This document shows, piece by piece, positions 44,813 through 55,079 of a stretch of 64,000 nt of DNA. Below the pieces are notes generated by a model. The model saw only the letters and a list, made by a program, of their open reading frames with translations. It searched no databases and was not told the DNA's origin. How positions within the stretch are numbered: the first letter of the stretch is position 1; each line of letters opens with the position of its first letter. Origin of the DNA: Dyadobacter sp. CECT 9275 (GTDB lineage Bacteria > Bacteroidota > Bacteroidia > Cytophagales > Spirosomataceae); NCBI RefSeq assembly GCF_907164905.1, contig NZ_CAJRAF010000002.1, positions 4,054,001 to 4,118,000 on the forward strand, written 5' to 3'. The position numbers and the translations under genes are program-made.

Positions 44813-46069
44813 ATGAACCGAACCATTTTTTTTATAATTCTTACCTTTATTCTCGTATCCATTGACTGGTATATCTGGCAGGGATTAAAATTAGCAATCC
44901 GAAATTTTACCCCAGGTACCCAGCGGCTGATCAGCGGCTTCTACTGGACGTTTACGGCGCTTACGTTACTGGCATACGTAGCCATGCAGCTGCTGCCGCC
45001 AGACTATTTCAGCCGGACTGCCCGGACTTTCGTTTTTGCTTTTATTGCGATACCTTATTTATCCAAACTGCTGGGGGTAGTTGTTTTGCTGGTAGATGAT
45101 ATCCGCAGGTTTCTTCAGTGGATGGTCAGCCTGGTCTTTCCTTCGGCAGCATCTGTTTCTCCTGATACGGGAGAGAAAGTAATACCTCGTTCCGAATTTC
45201 TTGCCAAAACTGCGATGGTAGCAGGTGCCGGGCTGATGGGTACCTTTGCTTTCGGAATCATATCTGGTGCCCACGACTACCGGATCAGGCGGGTGAAAGT
45301 GGCATTAAAAAACCTTCCCAAAGCCTTTGACGGAATTAAAATAGCTCAGCTATCCGATATCCATTCGGGGAGTTTTTTTAACAGAACGGCTGTGAAAGGT
45401 GGTGTGGAGATGCTCATGAAGGAAAAACCGGATATTGCTTTTTTTACCGGTGATCTGGTGAATGACAAGGCGGTTGAAGTGAAGGATTATATTGATATTT
45501 TCAACAAACTTAAGGCCCCCTTGGGAGTGCATTCCACGTTGGGAAACCACGACTATGGAGATTACGTGCAGTGGGCTTCTCCCGAAATAAAACACAGGAA
45601 CCTGGAAGATCTGAAAAAGGCGCATGCCTTGCTGGGCTGGAATCTGATGCTGGATGAGAACAGAGCCATTGAGGTGGACGGAGAGCAGATCGGGCTGATC
45701 GGTATCCAGAACTGGGGAGCAGGTAATTTTGCAAAATACGGTAGTCTCGAAAAAGCCTATAAAGGTGCGGAGGACTATCCGGTAAAGCTTTTACTTTCCC
45801 ATGACCCAAGCCACTGGCAGGCTCAGGTATTGCCTGGTTATCAGGATATTGATATTGCTTTTGCCGGGCATACCCATGGCATGCAGTTTGGTGTTGAAAT
45901 TGCCGGCCTGAAATGGAGCCCGGTGCAGTACAGATACAAACAGTGGGCCGGGCTTTATCAGGAAAAAGATCAATATTTGTATGTGAACCGGGGATTTGGA
46001 TATCTTGGATATCCCGGCCGGGTAGGGATCCTGCCCGAAATTACGATTATGGAATTGGTAAAAGCATAA
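44813..46069 (+). CDS. Membrane metallophosphoesterase (YkuE-like)
   Basis: 418 residues from the ATG giving MNRTIFFIILTFILVSIDWY; the frame is open 50 codons upstream but that part is not protein-like and overlaps the promoter region. Four hydrophobic helices (through about residue 145) precede a calcineurin-like phosphoesterase domain with all metal motifs: IKIAQLSDIHSGS, FFTGDLVND, STLGNHDYGDY, LLLSHDPSHW and FAGHTHGMQF. Relatives hydrolyse phospholipid or nucleotide-sugar phosphates at the outer face of the membrane; the substrate is unknown. Confidence 0.9.
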   Translation: MNRTIFFIILTFILVSIDWYIWQGLKLAIRNFTPGTQRLISGFYWTFTALTLLAYVAMQLLPPDYFSRTARTFVFAFIAIPYLSKLLGVVVLLVDDIRRFLQWMVSLVFPSAASVSPDTGEKVIPRSEFLAKTAMVAGAGLMGTFAFGIISGAHDYRIRRVKVALKNLPKAFDGIKIAQLSDIHSGSFFNRTAVKGGVEMLMKEKPDIAFFTGDLVNDKAVEVKDYIDIFNKLKAPLGVHSTLGNHDYGDYVQWASPEIKHRNLEDLKKAHALLGWNLMLDENRAIEVDGEQIGLIGIQNWGAGNFAKYGSLEKAYKGAEDYPVKLLLSHDPSHWQAQVLPGYQDIDIAFAGHTHGMQFGVEIAGLKWSPVQYRYKQWAGLYQEKDQYLYVNRGFGYLGYPGRVGILPEITIMELVKA

Positions 46070-46136
46070 TTCGGATCAAAACCGGATACCTAAATAACGT
46101 ATTGAGCGTTCATTTAGTAAACAAAAGCAAAAGGGT

Positions 46137-46343
46137 ATGAAAAAGTTGTTTTCCTTTTTTCTCATATTTGTATTATTCTTTGGTGTCTTTACGTCAGGAT
46201 CAGCCCGTGCTGAAACAGCATCGGTAAAAACTGAAAAGATATTTGGTAAAAAGAAAAAGTTTAAGGGATATAAAAAGCCAAGATCAAAGAAATTCCTCGG
46301 AATTTTTAAAAGAAAAACGGATTGCGGCTGTCCTAATCATTAA
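46137..46343 (+). CDS. Small secreted basic peptide ending CGCPNH
   Basis: 68 residues: a strong signal peptide (FFLIFVLFFGVFTSGSARA) and a 44-residue mature part with about 16 Lys/Arg (GKKKKFKGYKKPRSKKFLGI), ending in T-D-C-G-C-P-N-H. Similar short lysine-rich secreted proteins occur in Cytophagales. A role in metal binding or the cell envelope is only a guess. Starts 67 bases after the phosphoesterase. Confidence 0.6.
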   Translation: MKKLFSFFLIFVLFFGVFTSGSARAETASVKTEKIFGKKKKFKGYKKPRSKKFLGIFKRKTDCGCPNH

Positions 46344-46424
46344 GAACTCTTTTTGATCTGATTTTTGTACATATTCAAGGGTAAGCATTGTTTTCAATCT
46401 GCTAAAGATTCGATTGCTTTTGCT

Positions 46425-46432
46425 TACTTTTG
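46425..46432 (+). promoter_or_regulatory. TAnnTTTG element upstream of gcvP
   Basis: TACTTTTG, about 45 bases before the gcvP start. No glycine riboswitch is recognisable in the leader. Confidence 0.4.
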
Positions 46433-46476
46433 TATTTTATAACCATCTAACATCGGCATTGTTAGCCTCACATTGA

Positions 46477-49362
46477 ATGAAAGTTAATCTTCACAGCCAG
46501 GATAAATTTGAAAATCGTCATCACGGGAAGGATGATATGGAATTACAGGAAATGCTCAGCGTTGTGGGCGTATCCGCTCTGGATGAATTGATTGAACAGA
46601 CATTGCCTTCGGCAATTCGTTTACAGAAACCGTTGAACCTGCCTCGCCCCAAAACGGAACAGGAGTTTCTTGCAAGTATCAAAAAGCTTTCGCGTAAAAA
46701 TATCATTTTCAAATCCTATATCGGAGCAGGCTACTATGATACCATCACGCCTGCTGTAATACTTCGTAACATACTGGAAAATCCGGCGTGGTATACCGCT
46801 TATACGCCATATCAGGCAGAGATAGCGCAGGGAAGGCTGGAAATGTTACTTAACTTCCAAACGGTGATTACAGATCTTACCGGTCTGGAAATAGCAAACG
46901 CCTCTCTTCTGGATGAAGCAACGGCCGCTGCCGAGGCTATGACCATGTTGCATAGTGTACGTCCTTCGGCCAGGAAGAAGGCGGATACTTTTTTTGTTTC
47001 GGAACTTTGTCACCCGCAAACTATTGATCTGGTCAAGACAAGAGCCAAACCCATTGGAATTGAAGTAGTAGTGGGGAATCATTTGGAACTGGACATTACG
47101 AATGAGAATTTGTATGGTGTGCTGGTACAATATCCGGCTACTAACGGTGAGGTAATTGACTACACTGATTTTATTGCCGCGGCACATGAGGCAAACCTGC
47201 TGGTTGCTGTGGCGGCGGATCTGCTTGCGCTGACTTTATTGAAATCGCCAGGAGAAATGGGGGCGGATGTCGTAGTCGGTTCTTCCCAGCGTTTTGGTGT
47301 GCCTATGGGATATGGCGGCCCGCATGCAGCTTTTTTTGCCACCAGGGATACTTTCAAAAGGCATATTCCGGGAAGAATTATAGGTGTGTCTGTGGATTCA
47401 GAAGGAAACCGAGCGCTGAGAATGGCGCTGCAAACCCGCGAGCAACATATCCGCAGGGAAAAAGCTACTTCAAATATTTGCACCGCCCAAGTTCTGCTCG
47501 CGGTGATCGCAGGTGCTTATTCAGTTTATCATGGACCGCAGGGTATTAAAAACATTGCGCAGCGGGTACATGGCCTTACCCGGCTTTTTGTAGATACTGT
47601 TGGTAAATTCAACTACAACGTTGTCACAAAGACGTATTTTGATACGGTAACCATTGAAACAACGCTGGCCAAAAAGCTCAGGGAACAGGCTGAAAAGTGG
47701 GGTATTAATCTCAGATATACTAACGATGAAACCGTTACGGTGTCGTTTGATGAAGCCAAGTCATTTCAGGATGTAATTGATCTGTTGAATGTATTTGCAG
47801 AGGTTTCCGGATTTTCGGGTGAAATGGTTATTGATGAGGAGATAGATCTGAATATACCTGAAAATCTGGCGCGTCAGTCTGCTTATCTTACGCATCCGAT
47901 TTTCAATACGCACCATACCGAGCATGAAATGCTAAGGTATCTGAAATCACTTGAGAACAAAGATTTATCGCTGGTTCATTCCATGATATCGCTGGGTAGC
48001 TGTACCATGAAACTGAATGCAACTGCCGAGATGATACCTCTTACTTGGCCCGAATTTGGTGCCATTCACCCGTTTGCACCTACCAATCAGGTGGGAGGTT
48101 ATGCGCAGCTGATTACCGAGCTGAACGCATGGCTTTGTGAGGTGACCGGCTTTGCTGCGATGTCCTTCCAGCCAAATTCAGGTGCACAAGGCGAATATGC
48201 GGGCTTGATGGCTATCCGGGCATATCATGACAACCGGGGTGACAGTCACCGGAACGTTGCACTGATCCCTTCATCTGCTCACGGGACAAATCCCGCATCG
48301 GCCGTCATGGCGGGAATGAAAGTGGTGGTTACCAAATGCGACGAACGGGGTAATATTGATGTGGCGGATCTGCGGCAAAAAGCAGAACAATATAGCAATG
48401 AACTTTCCTGCCTCATGGTGACGTACCCATCCACGCATGGGGTATATGAAGAAAGTATTATCGAAATATGTGAAATGATCCATTCATTTGGTGGCCAGGT
48501 TTACATGGACGGAGCCAATATGAATGCGCAGGTTGGTCTGACCAGCCCGGCTACCATCGGTGCCGATGTTTGCCACCTTAATCTTCACAAAACATTCTGT
48601 ATCCCGCACGGAGGAGGTGGCCCGGGTGTAGGCCCCATCGGGGTGGCTGAGCACCTGGTACCATTCTTACCAGCTCATGTCAATTTCAGCAAATTACCCG
48701 AGCATCTTTCAAATGGCGAGGCGGGAGCTGTTTCTGCTGCACCGTATGGCAGTGCCAGCATTCTTACCATTTCATACGCCTACATTGCGATGATGGGGGG
48801 AGAGGGGCTTACAAACGCTACCAAGCTGGCTATACTGAACGCCAATTATATTAAGGAAAGGCTTAACGGACATTTTGAAGTTTTGTATACCGGAACCAAC
48901 GGCCGTTGTGCCCATGAAATGATCCTGGACTGTCGTCCGTTTAAAGCGGCCGGCATTGAGGCGGAAGATCTTGCCAAACGTCTGATGGATTATGGATTCC
49001 ACGCACCCACATTATCCTTCCCGGTAGCAGGTACGTTAATGATCGAACCTACGGAATCGGAATCTAAAACGGAGTTGGACAGGTTTTGCGACACAATGAT
49101 CTCAATTCGTAATGAAATAAGGGAAGTAGAGGAGGGAGTAGCTGATAAGACTGACAATGTGTTAAAAAATGCTCCTCATACCGCCCGAGTAGTAATGAGC
49201 GAAAACTGGAATCGGTCGTACAGTCGGGAAAAGGCTGTTTTTCCTTTGGCACATTTACGTTTCAATAAATTTTGGCCGAGTGTCAGCAGGATTGACAGCG
49301 CCTATGGCGACCGCAATCTGATCTGTTCCTGTATTCCGGTTGAAGAGTATGCAGAGGCTTAG
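46477..49362 (+). CDS. gcvP: Glycine dehydrogenase (decarboxylating), P protein
   Basis: 961 residues, full-length fused P protein. N-terminal half includes [20 protein letters not shown] and [18 protein letters not shown]; the C-terminal half has the PLP Lys in [19 protein letters not shown] (about residue 705) and the glycine-rich loop after it. It decarboxylates glycine and passes the aminomethyl group to the H protein. gcvT and gcvH are not in the window, as is usual for Bacteroidota. Convergent with the nuo operon across a palindromic terminator. Confidence 0.96.
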   Translation: MKVNLHSQDKFENRHHGKDDMELQEMLSVVGVSALDELIEQTLPSAIRLQKPLNLPRPKTEQEFLASIKKLSRKNIIFKSYIGAGYYDTITPAVILRNILENPAWYTAYTPYQAEIAQGRLEMLLNFQTVITDLTGLEIANASLLDEATAAAEAMTMLHSVRPSARKKADTFFVSELCHPQTIDLVKTRAKPIGIEVVVGNHLELDITNENLYGVLVQYPATNGEVIDYTDFIAAAHEANLLVAVAADLLALTLLKSPGEMGADVVVGSSQRFGVPMGYGGPHAAFFATRDTFKRHIPGRIIGVSVDSEGNRALRMALQTREQHIRREKATSNICTAQVLLAVIAGAYSVYHGPQGIKNIAQRVHGLTRLFVDTVGKFNYNVVTKTYFDTVTIETTLAKKLREQAEKWGINLRYTNDETVTVSFDEAKSFQDVIDLLNVFAEVSGFSGEMVIDEEIDLNIPENLARQSAYLTHPIFNTHHTEHEMLRYLKSLENKDLSLVHSMISLGSCTMKLNATAEMIPLTWPEFGAIHPFAPTNQVGGYAQLITELNAWLCEVTGFAAMSFQPNSGAQGEYAGLMAIRAYHDNRGDSHRNVALIPSSAHGTNPASAVMAGMKVVVTKCDERGNIDVADLRQKAEQYSNELSCLMVTYPSTHGVYEESIIEICEMIHSFGGQVYMDGANMNAQVGLTSPATIGADVCHLNLHKTFCIPHGGGGPGVGPIGVAEHLVPFLPAHVNFSKLPEHLSNGEAGAVSAAPYGSASILTISYAYIAMMGGEGLTNATKLAILNANYIKERLNGHFEVLYTGTNGRCAHEMILDCRPFKAAGIEAEDLAKRLMDYGFHAPTLSFPVAGTLMIEPTESESKTELDRFCDTMISIRNEIREVEEGVADKTDNVLKNAPHTARVVMSENWNRSYSREKAVFPLAHLRFNKFWPSVSRIDSAYGDRNLICSCIPVEEYAEA

Positions 49363-49379
49363 GAATAACAGATATCCTA

Positions 49380-49429
49380 ATCAAAAACAAGGGAGGCGGT
49401 CAGATCTGACCGCCTCCCTTGTTTTTGAT
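49380..49429. terminator. 50-bp perfect palindrome between gcvP and nuoJ
   Basis: Arms 49380-49404 and 49405-49429 are exact reverse complements, with a GC-rich centre (GGGAGGCGGTCAGA/TCTGACCGCCTCCC) and flanks CAAAAAC/GTTTTTG. It gives A- or T-rich ends on both strands and fits a bidirectional terminator for the converging gcvP and nuo transcripts. The lack of any loop makes it unusually tight. Confidence 0.88.
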
Positions 49430-49472
49430 ATCATCCTAAATTTTTCTGAGCTTCTCTGTTGTTTCAATCCTA

Positions 49473-49991
49473 TTAGAAATGCCGTTCGCCAATTTCACGT
49501 TTACCCAGCATCACTGCTCCCACCATTGCCACTAAAAGCAGGATGGAGATCAGTTCAAAGGGAAACAGATAATCACGAAACAGTAAATGACCAAGACTTT
49601 CGATCATACCAACCTGTGAATCAAAAGTTTCAGGATTGTAACCGGTTATCACACTTTTGCGGTATGCCCCGAAGAGAATAACGAAGACGGTACCACCCAC
49701 GATGGTAGCAGCTATTTTGGTAAGGTTAGTTTTGGATTCTTCATGATCCTGTTTGATATTCAGAAACATGATCACAAAAAGAAACAGTACCATAATGGCT
49801 CCAGAGTAAACGATAATATTAACCGCAGCAAGAAACTGGGCGTTCAGAAGAATGTAGTGTCCGGATAGTGTAAAAAAAGTGAGAATCAGATATAACACGC
49901 TATGAATTGGATTGCGTGCGATGATCACCATCAATGCGCTGAGAATGGTCAGAAACGAGAGGAAGTAAAAGAAAGAAAGAGACGGATTCAT
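49473..49991 (-). CDS. nuoJ: NADH-quinone oxidoreductase subunit J
   Basis: 172 residues with five membrane helices; signature IARNPIHSVLYLILTFFTLS and FLAAVNIIVYSGAIMVLFLF. Part of the membrane arm of complex I. It is the last gene of the cluster on this side; nuoK normally follows directly but here the terminator and gcvP do. Confidence 0.93.
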   Translation of the reverse strand: MNPSLSFFYFLSFLTILSALMVIIARNPIHSVLYLILTFFTLSGHYILLNAQFLAAVNIIVYSGAIMVLFLFVIMFLNIKQDHEESKTNLTKIAATIVGGTVFVILFGAYRKSVITGYNPETFDSQVGMIESLGHLLFRDYLFPFELISILLLVAMVGAVMLGKREIGERHF

Positions 49992-50032
49992 AATATGGTA
50001 ATAAGTGTCTGCCAGATTTTTTAATCAAAAGT

Positions 50033-50626
50033 TCAAGGAACCGCACGCGGGATCACATTCGTTACTTCTCCGTTGGTACGTTTTACATCCAGGGTACGGG
50101 CCTCTTCTTTGGTCCATGCTTCCCTTGTATAGCGGTTGTTCATATCCTCTACAAGCATATCTTTTCCCCAGATCACCTGGTCGCGTTCTGTAAAAACAGG
50201 AACAAATTCATCATGACGCAGGTACACAGCCTGTTTAGGGCAAGCTTCTTCACATAATCCGCAGAAAATACAGCGGAGCATATTCACTTCGTAAACAGCA
50301 GCGTATTTTTCTTCACGATAAAGTGTTTCTTCCCCCTTTTCGCGCTCAGCAGCCACCATGGAAATAGCCTCTGCCGGACAGGCAACGGCACATAACCCAC
50401 AGGCGGTACATCTTTCGCGCCCGTCTTCGTCTCTTTTCAGGATATGCCTTCCCCGGAAAACAGGCCCAAGGTAGCGCTTTACTTCCGGATACTCAATGGT
50501 CACTTTTTTCGCAAAAAAGTGCTTGATCGTAATGGCCAGCCCCGTTGCGATTGCAGGTAGGTAAGCCCTTTCCATCAAGGTCATTTCTTTATTGCTTACT
50601 TGCTTTGAGCGATTTGTCAATTGCAT
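50033..50626 (-). CDS. nuoI: NADH-quinone oxidoreductase subunit I
   Basis: 197 residues, two [4Fe-4S] motifs: CTACGLCAVACP and CIFCGLCEEACP, plus the C-terminal extension typical of Bacteroidota. It hands electrons from NuoG towards the NuoB cluster N2. Located between nuoH and nuoJ in standard order. Confidence 0.95.
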   Translation of the reverse strand: MQLTNRSKQVSNKEMTLMERAYLPAIATGLAITIKHFFAKKVTIEYPEVKRYLGPVFRGRHILKRDEDGRERCTACGLCAVACPAEAISMVAAEREKGEETLYREEKYAAVYEVNMLRCIFCGLCEEACPKQAVYLRHDEFVPVFTERDQVIWGKDMLVEDMNNRYTREAWTKEEARTLDVKRTNGEVTNVIPRAVP

Positions 50627-50729
50627 GGCAAAGTATTTTTATGGCATGGCAGTTATTACTGCCTCAATTTTTCAATATACTTCCCGAGGCTGTCCCATAT
50701 AAAGATACCACCGGATTGTTAATTCTATT

Positions 50730-51809
50730 CTAATTCAGCAATGCTGTAATGAGCGGTTTCAGGAACAAAACACCAGCTCCGGTAATGATTATGTTGATAA
50801 TCGCCAGCGGTATAAGTTTTTTCCAGCCCAGATTCATCAGCTGGTCATAACGGAAACGAGGGATTGTCCAGCGTACCCACATGTAAAAGAAGACAAAGAA
50901 CAGCGCTTTTCCGAAGAAAACAGCCGTACCAATGAGCGTGGCTACATTATGGCCCGTGGTGGTACCCAATGAGGCGGTAAGCTGATTGTAAACCCAATCC
51001 ATTCCGGGATAATTATATCCGCCAAAATATAGGACAGAAATAATGGCCGAGGAAATAAACATGTTGATGTATTCTGCAAACAGGTAAAAACCAAGTTTCA
51101 TGCTGCCATATTCGGTGTGATAGCCACCCACAAGTTCCGTTTCGCATTCAGGGAGGTCAAACGGTACCCTGTTACATTCTGCAAAAGAACAGGTTATAAA
51201 AATGATAAAGCCAAGCGGTTGGTAAAAAATATTCCAGTTTCCTCCATGCTGCTGTGATACAATTTCGCCCAAAGATAATGAGCTGCTCATCATTAGAATA
51301 GCGATGAGAGAAAGCCCCATAGCTACTTCGTAACTGATGTTCTGCGATGCAGCACGGATGGCTCCAAGTAGGGAAAATTTATTATTTGAAGCCCAGCCGC
51401 CCACCATAATACCATATACCCCAAGGGCAACCACACCAAATACATACAAGATACCAATATTGGACTCTACGCCCTGTAAAGGAACTTCAAAGCCATTAAA
51501 ACGGAACGTGCTGCCAAAGGGAATTACAGCACTGGCCAGAAGTGCGGTGAGCATGGCAAGGCTGGGACCTGCAATAAAAAGCCACTTGTTAGCTAATGCC
51601 GGGATGAAATCTTCTTTGAAAAACATCTTACCTGCATCTGCCAGTGGCTGTAAAAGCCCCCCTGGCCCCGCGCGGTTGGGCCCCATCCTGTCCTGGATAA
51701 AACCAGCCACCTTCCGCTCGCCCCAGGTGGAATACATGGCGATCAGCAGCGTGAGTACAAATACGCCGAGTATGGTGACGGTCTTGATGATAAACTCAGT
51801 TAATTCCAT
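50730..51809 (-). CDS. nuoH: NADH-quinone oxidoreductase subunit H
   Basis: 359 residues, about eight helices. Signatures YSTWGERKVAGFIQDRMGPN and SFAECNRVPFDLPECETELV. Forms the quinone-binding heel of complex I. Confidence 0.95.
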   Translation of the reverse strand: MELTEFIIKTVTILGVFVLTLLIAMYSTWGERKVAGFIQDRMGPNRAGPGGLLQPLADAGKMFFKEDFIPALANKWLFIAGPSLAMLTALLASAVIPFGSTFRFNGFEVPLQGVESNIGILYVFGVVALGVYGIMVGGWASNNKFSLLGAIRAASQNISYEVAMGLSLIAILMMSSSLSLGEIVSQQHGGNWNIFYQPLGFIIFITCSFAECNRVPFDLPECETELVGGYHTEYGSMKLGFYLFAEYINMFISSAIISVLYFGGYNYPGMDWVYNQLTASLGTTTGHNVATLIGTAVFFGKALFFVFFYMWVRWTIPRFRYDQLMNLGWKKLIPLAIINIIITGAGVLFLKPLITALLN

Positions 51810-51826
51810 TTTAGAAGGTATTCAAA

Positions 51827-52942
51827 TTAATTATTTCGTGCCGATAAAGACCGATGGTTTGCCTTATCATTGTTTTCAATACTTTGGTGGCGGATGGTGT
51901 CTTCATCCGTCACGTAGGGCCGGGAATCATCAATTTTCTTAAATTGTGAAGCCGCTAGCTGTAATGCAAAGTCTGGTTTTTTGACGAGATCAGCCCGGTA
52001 TTTATTAGCCGAGATCACGGAGCTTCTTTTCACTTTGGTTGGCCCTTCAAGCGTCCATTCGCTGGTTTTCTTTCTTTCAAACCGGCATTTGTTGCAGATG
52101 AATTCGTTGACTTCACCCCATGTATTTTTACGGGCTGTCACACGGATGACCTCATCACCACGGTACCAGAGCGTCACTTTACCGGAACATTTGTCACAGT
52201 CACAGTGGGCGTCTTCCGGTTTGGAGAACCATACCCGGTTTTTAAAACGATAAGTTTTATCCGTTAGCGCTCCTACCGGACACACGTCGATGATGTTTCC
52301 GGAGAAATCGTTATCAATACTTTTCTGAATGTAGGTACTTATTTCAGATGCATCACCCCGGTTCATTACACCATGGACGCGTTTATTGGTAATTTGATCA
52401 GCTGTATAAACACACCTGTAGCAGAGGATACAGCGGGTCATGTGAAGCTGTACGTAGGGGCCGATATCTTCTTTTTCAAAAGTACGGCGTTCTTCCTCGT
52501 AACGGGTTTTTACAGAACCGTGTTCAAATGCAAAATCCTGCAGGTGGCATTCTCCGGCCTGGTCACATATGGGGCAGTCCAGGGGATGGTTGATGAGCAG
52601 GAATTCAACAATTCCTTTTCTGGTCTCAAGAACCGCAGGGTTAGTAGTATTCTCAACAACCATACCTTCCTGAACCTGTGTAATACAGGAGGGTACAAGT
52701 TTTGGCATAGGCCGGGGATCCTTGGCGGAGCCTTGGGCAACCCTTACCAGACAAGCTCTGCACTTACCGCCGGAGGCTGGAAGGGGCTTGTAGTAACACA
52801 TGGCAGGAGGTACCAGGCCGGTTTGACTTTCGTCCGCCTCGGCAATTTTTCTGGCCGCCTGCATGATGGTTGTTCCCGGCGCCACTTCCACCTCAATGCC
52901 GTCGAAGGTTATCTTAACTAATTGTGGTTTTATTTCTTCCAT
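51827..52942 (-). CDS. nuoG: NADH-quinone oxidoreductase subunit G, short form
   Basis: 371 residues: an N-terminal [2Fe-2S] ferredoxin domain (Cys in PPAMCYYKPLPASGGKCRAC), a His/Cys cluster segment (HPLDCPICDQAGECHLQDFA) and a [4Fe-4S] pair (TRCILCYRCV; NIIDVCPVGALT), then a further Cys group (HCDCDKCSG; FICNKCRF). The large molybdopterin-like domain of classical NuoG (about 900 residues) is absent, as known in other Bacteroidota. The rest of the electron path is intact. Confidence 0.9.
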   Translation of the reverse strand: MEEIKPQLVKITFDGIEVEVAPGTTIMQAARKIAEADESQTGLVPPAMCYYKPLPASGGKCRACLVRVAQGSAKDPRPMPKLVPSCITQVQEGMVVENTTNPAVLETRKGIVEFLLINHPLDCPICDQAGECHLQDFAFEHGSVKTRYEEERRTFEKEDIGPYVQLHMTRCILCYRCVYTADQITNKRVHGVMNRGDASEISTYIQKSIDNDFSGNIIDVCPVGALTDKTYRFKNRVWFSKPEDAHCDCDKCSGKVTLWYRGDEVIRVTARKNTWGEVNEFICNKCRFERKKTSEWTLEGPTKVKRSSVISANKYRADLVKKPDFALQLAASQFKKIDDSRPYVTDEDTIRHQSIENNDKANHRSLSARNN

Positions 52943-53075
52943 GCCAATTAATATTTAGTGCCGCTGATCAATCTGCTTCAAAGATCTCATAGGCACCAAT
53001 GGTTTTATCAGTTCTAAGGTGTTGAGTGAAGATAATGTTTTTATCAATCCAATGATAAGAATTTTTTAATCCCCA

Positions 53076-54416
53076 TTACACCAATGCCATTTCGCCCTGA
53101 TACACCGCACCAGGCTGCGAGGCCTCCTGCGGATGGGTGATATGCCAAACGAATTCATCACGGAAATGCCTTACTGCACTGGCTACCGGCCAGGCCGCGG
53201 CATCGCCAAGGGGACAAATGGTGTTCCCTTCTATTTTCTTGGAAATATCTACAAGCAAATCTATGTCGTGCATGCTACCATGACCGTGTTCAATGCGGTG
53301 GAGGACTTTTTCCATCCAGCCTGTTCCCTCACGGCAAGGGCTGCATTGTCCGCAGGATTCGTGGTGATAGAACCGCGAAAAATTCCATGTATTTTTAACG
53401 ATACAAGCCGTTTCGTCGAATACAATAAAACCTCCTGATCCAAGCATGGTACCCGTGGCAAAACCACCGTCGGACAATGATTCATAACTCATGAGCCGGT
53501 TTTCACCATTGGCTGTTTTCATGATCAGATGTGCAGGAAGAATAGGTACCGAGGAGCCTCCTGCCACCAGAGCCTTCAGGTGATGTCCCTTTCGGATACC
53601 GCCGCAGTATTCATCGGAATTCATAAATTCTTCAACACTCAGGCCGAGTTCTATTTCGTAAACACCCGGTTTCTGGATGTGTCCTGATGCCGAAATAAGT
53701 TTTGTACCCGTGCTTCGGCCCAGGCCAATACCTGCATAGGCATCACCACCATTGTTGATGATCCAGGGCATATTGGAAATGGACTCCACGTTGTTAACAA
53801 CAGTGGGGCTTTGGTAAAGGCCCTTCACGGCCGGGAATGGCGGTTTGTTTCTTGGATTTCCTCGTTTTCCTTCTAAAGATTCCAGCAAGGCAGTTTCTTC
53901 ACCACATATATAGGCACCGCCTCCGGGCTGTACAACCAGTTCAAGATCATAACCCGAACCCAGAATGTTTTTACCCAGAAATCCTTTTGCCTTTGCTTCT
54001 TCAATGGCCTGTTCCAAAATACGAATGACGTACATCAGCTCTCCGCGTACGTAAATGAAAGATTTGTTGGCACCAAGAGCGTAACTGGAAACAATCATTC
54101 CCTCCACCAAAAGGTGAGGTATGGTTTTCATCAGGAAGTGATCCTTGAAAGTCCCCGGCTCCGATTCATCCGCATTGCAAACCAGGTAACGGGGTATGCC
54201 TTCGGGCTTGGCAAGGAAACCCCATTTCATTCCCATCGGGAAACCCGCTCCGCCTCGTCCTCTCACACCAGATTTTTTCGCTTCTTCCACCACTTCGTCG
54301 GGAGTCATGGTTTTCAGCGCTTTTTCTACCGCAGTATATCCTCCGTTTTTTCTGTAAACATCGAAGGTTTCAATTCCGGGAATATGGATGTGTTCCGTTA
54401 ATATTTTCTTAGCCAT
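53076..54416 (-). CDS. nuoF: NADH-quinone oxidoreductase subunit F
   Basis: 446 residues. NADH/FMN region with GVRGRGGAGFPMGMKWGF and VQPGGGAYICGEETALLESL, and the [4Fe-4S] site in SCGQCSPCREGTGWME. It oxidises NADH and reduces FMN. Follows nuoE with a 33-base gap. Confidence 0.96.
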   Translation of the reverse strand: MAKKILTEHIHIPGIETFDVYRKNGGYTAVEKALKTMTPDEVVEEAKKSGVRGRGGAGFPMGMKWGFLAKPEGIPRYLVCNADESEPGTFKDHFLMKTIPHLLVEGMIVSSYALGANKSFIYVRGELMYVIRILEQAIEEAKAKGFLGKNILGSGYDLELVVQPGGGAYICGEETALLESLEGKRGNPRNKPPFPAVKGLYQSPTVVNNVESISNMPWIINNGGDAYAGIGLGRSTGTKLISASGHIQKPGVYEIELGLSVEEFMNSDEYCGGIRKGHHLKALVAGGSSVPILPAHLIMKTANGENRLMSYESLSDGGFATGTMLGSGGFIVFDETACIVKNTWNFSRFYHHESCGQCSPCREGTGWMEKVLHRIEHGHGSMHDIDLLVDISKKIEGNTICPLGDAAAWPVASAVRHFRDEFVWHITHPQEASQPGAVYQGEMALV

Positions 54417-54449
54417 TTCAGGATATATGATTAGCTGCCTGTGAAAAGC

Positions 54450-54947
54450 TTACTTACTAAGTTCGTCAATAATTTCGTCAACCTTTTCTTTGGTCAGGTT
54501 CATGTAGTATTTTTCCCGGATCTGAAAAACCGGTCCCCAGCCGCAAGCAGCGAGGCACTCTACTTCTTTGATCGTAAAAAGGCCGTCGGGTGTGGTCTGC
54601 CCGGCTTCTATCCCCAGCTTTTGTCTGAGATAGTTGTAAATCTCTTCTCCTCCCATCAGGCAGCAGGGGCCTGTACGGCAATATTCTATCACATGTTTTC
54701 CAACAGGATCCACGTGATACATGGTATAGAATGTAGCAACTTCATACACCTCAACCGGCTTGATATTCAGGATTTCTGCAACGTAATCCATCGTTTCGCT
54801 GCTTACCCAACCCCACTGCTCCTGCGCAAGGTGCAGAATGGGCAGTAATGCCGATTTCTGGCGACCTTCCGGATATCTTGCTATGATTTCTTTTACTTTA
54901 ACCAGTCGTTCGGGGGTAAACGCTACGGTGTTTGGAGTATCAGTCAT
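54450..54947 (-). CDS. nuoE: NADH-quinone oxidoreductase subunit E
   Basis: 165 residues, thioredoxin-like [2Fe-2S] protein: ligands in YCRTGPCCLMG and ECLAACGWGP. N-terminal helical part ARYPEGRQKSALLPILHLAQ is typical. Forms the NADH-oxidising unit with NuoF. Confidence 0.95.
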   Translation of the reverse strand: MTDTPNTVAFTPERLVKVKEIIARYPEGRQKSALLPILHLAQEQWGWVSSETMDYVAEILNIKPVEVYEVATFYTMYHVDPVGKHVIEYCRTGPCCLMGGEEIYNYLRQKLGIEAGQTTPDGLFTIKEVECLAACGWGPVFQIREKYYMNLTKEKVDEIIDELSK

Positions 54948-55079
54948 TGTTTTGCTAACTAGGTATTTTCAAATCTTCTGAAAGGTTAAATGACTATGTT
55001 TATCAAGGCTCGGACCAGGGAACAACCATGAGACACATTTTATTCAACGCTGTTCTTTCAAAATATCATTTTGTTTGGC

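Noticed and set aside
46344..46476. Possible glycine riboswitch before gcvP
   Set aside because: The leader is short and AT-rich, and I see no tandem aptamer pattern.
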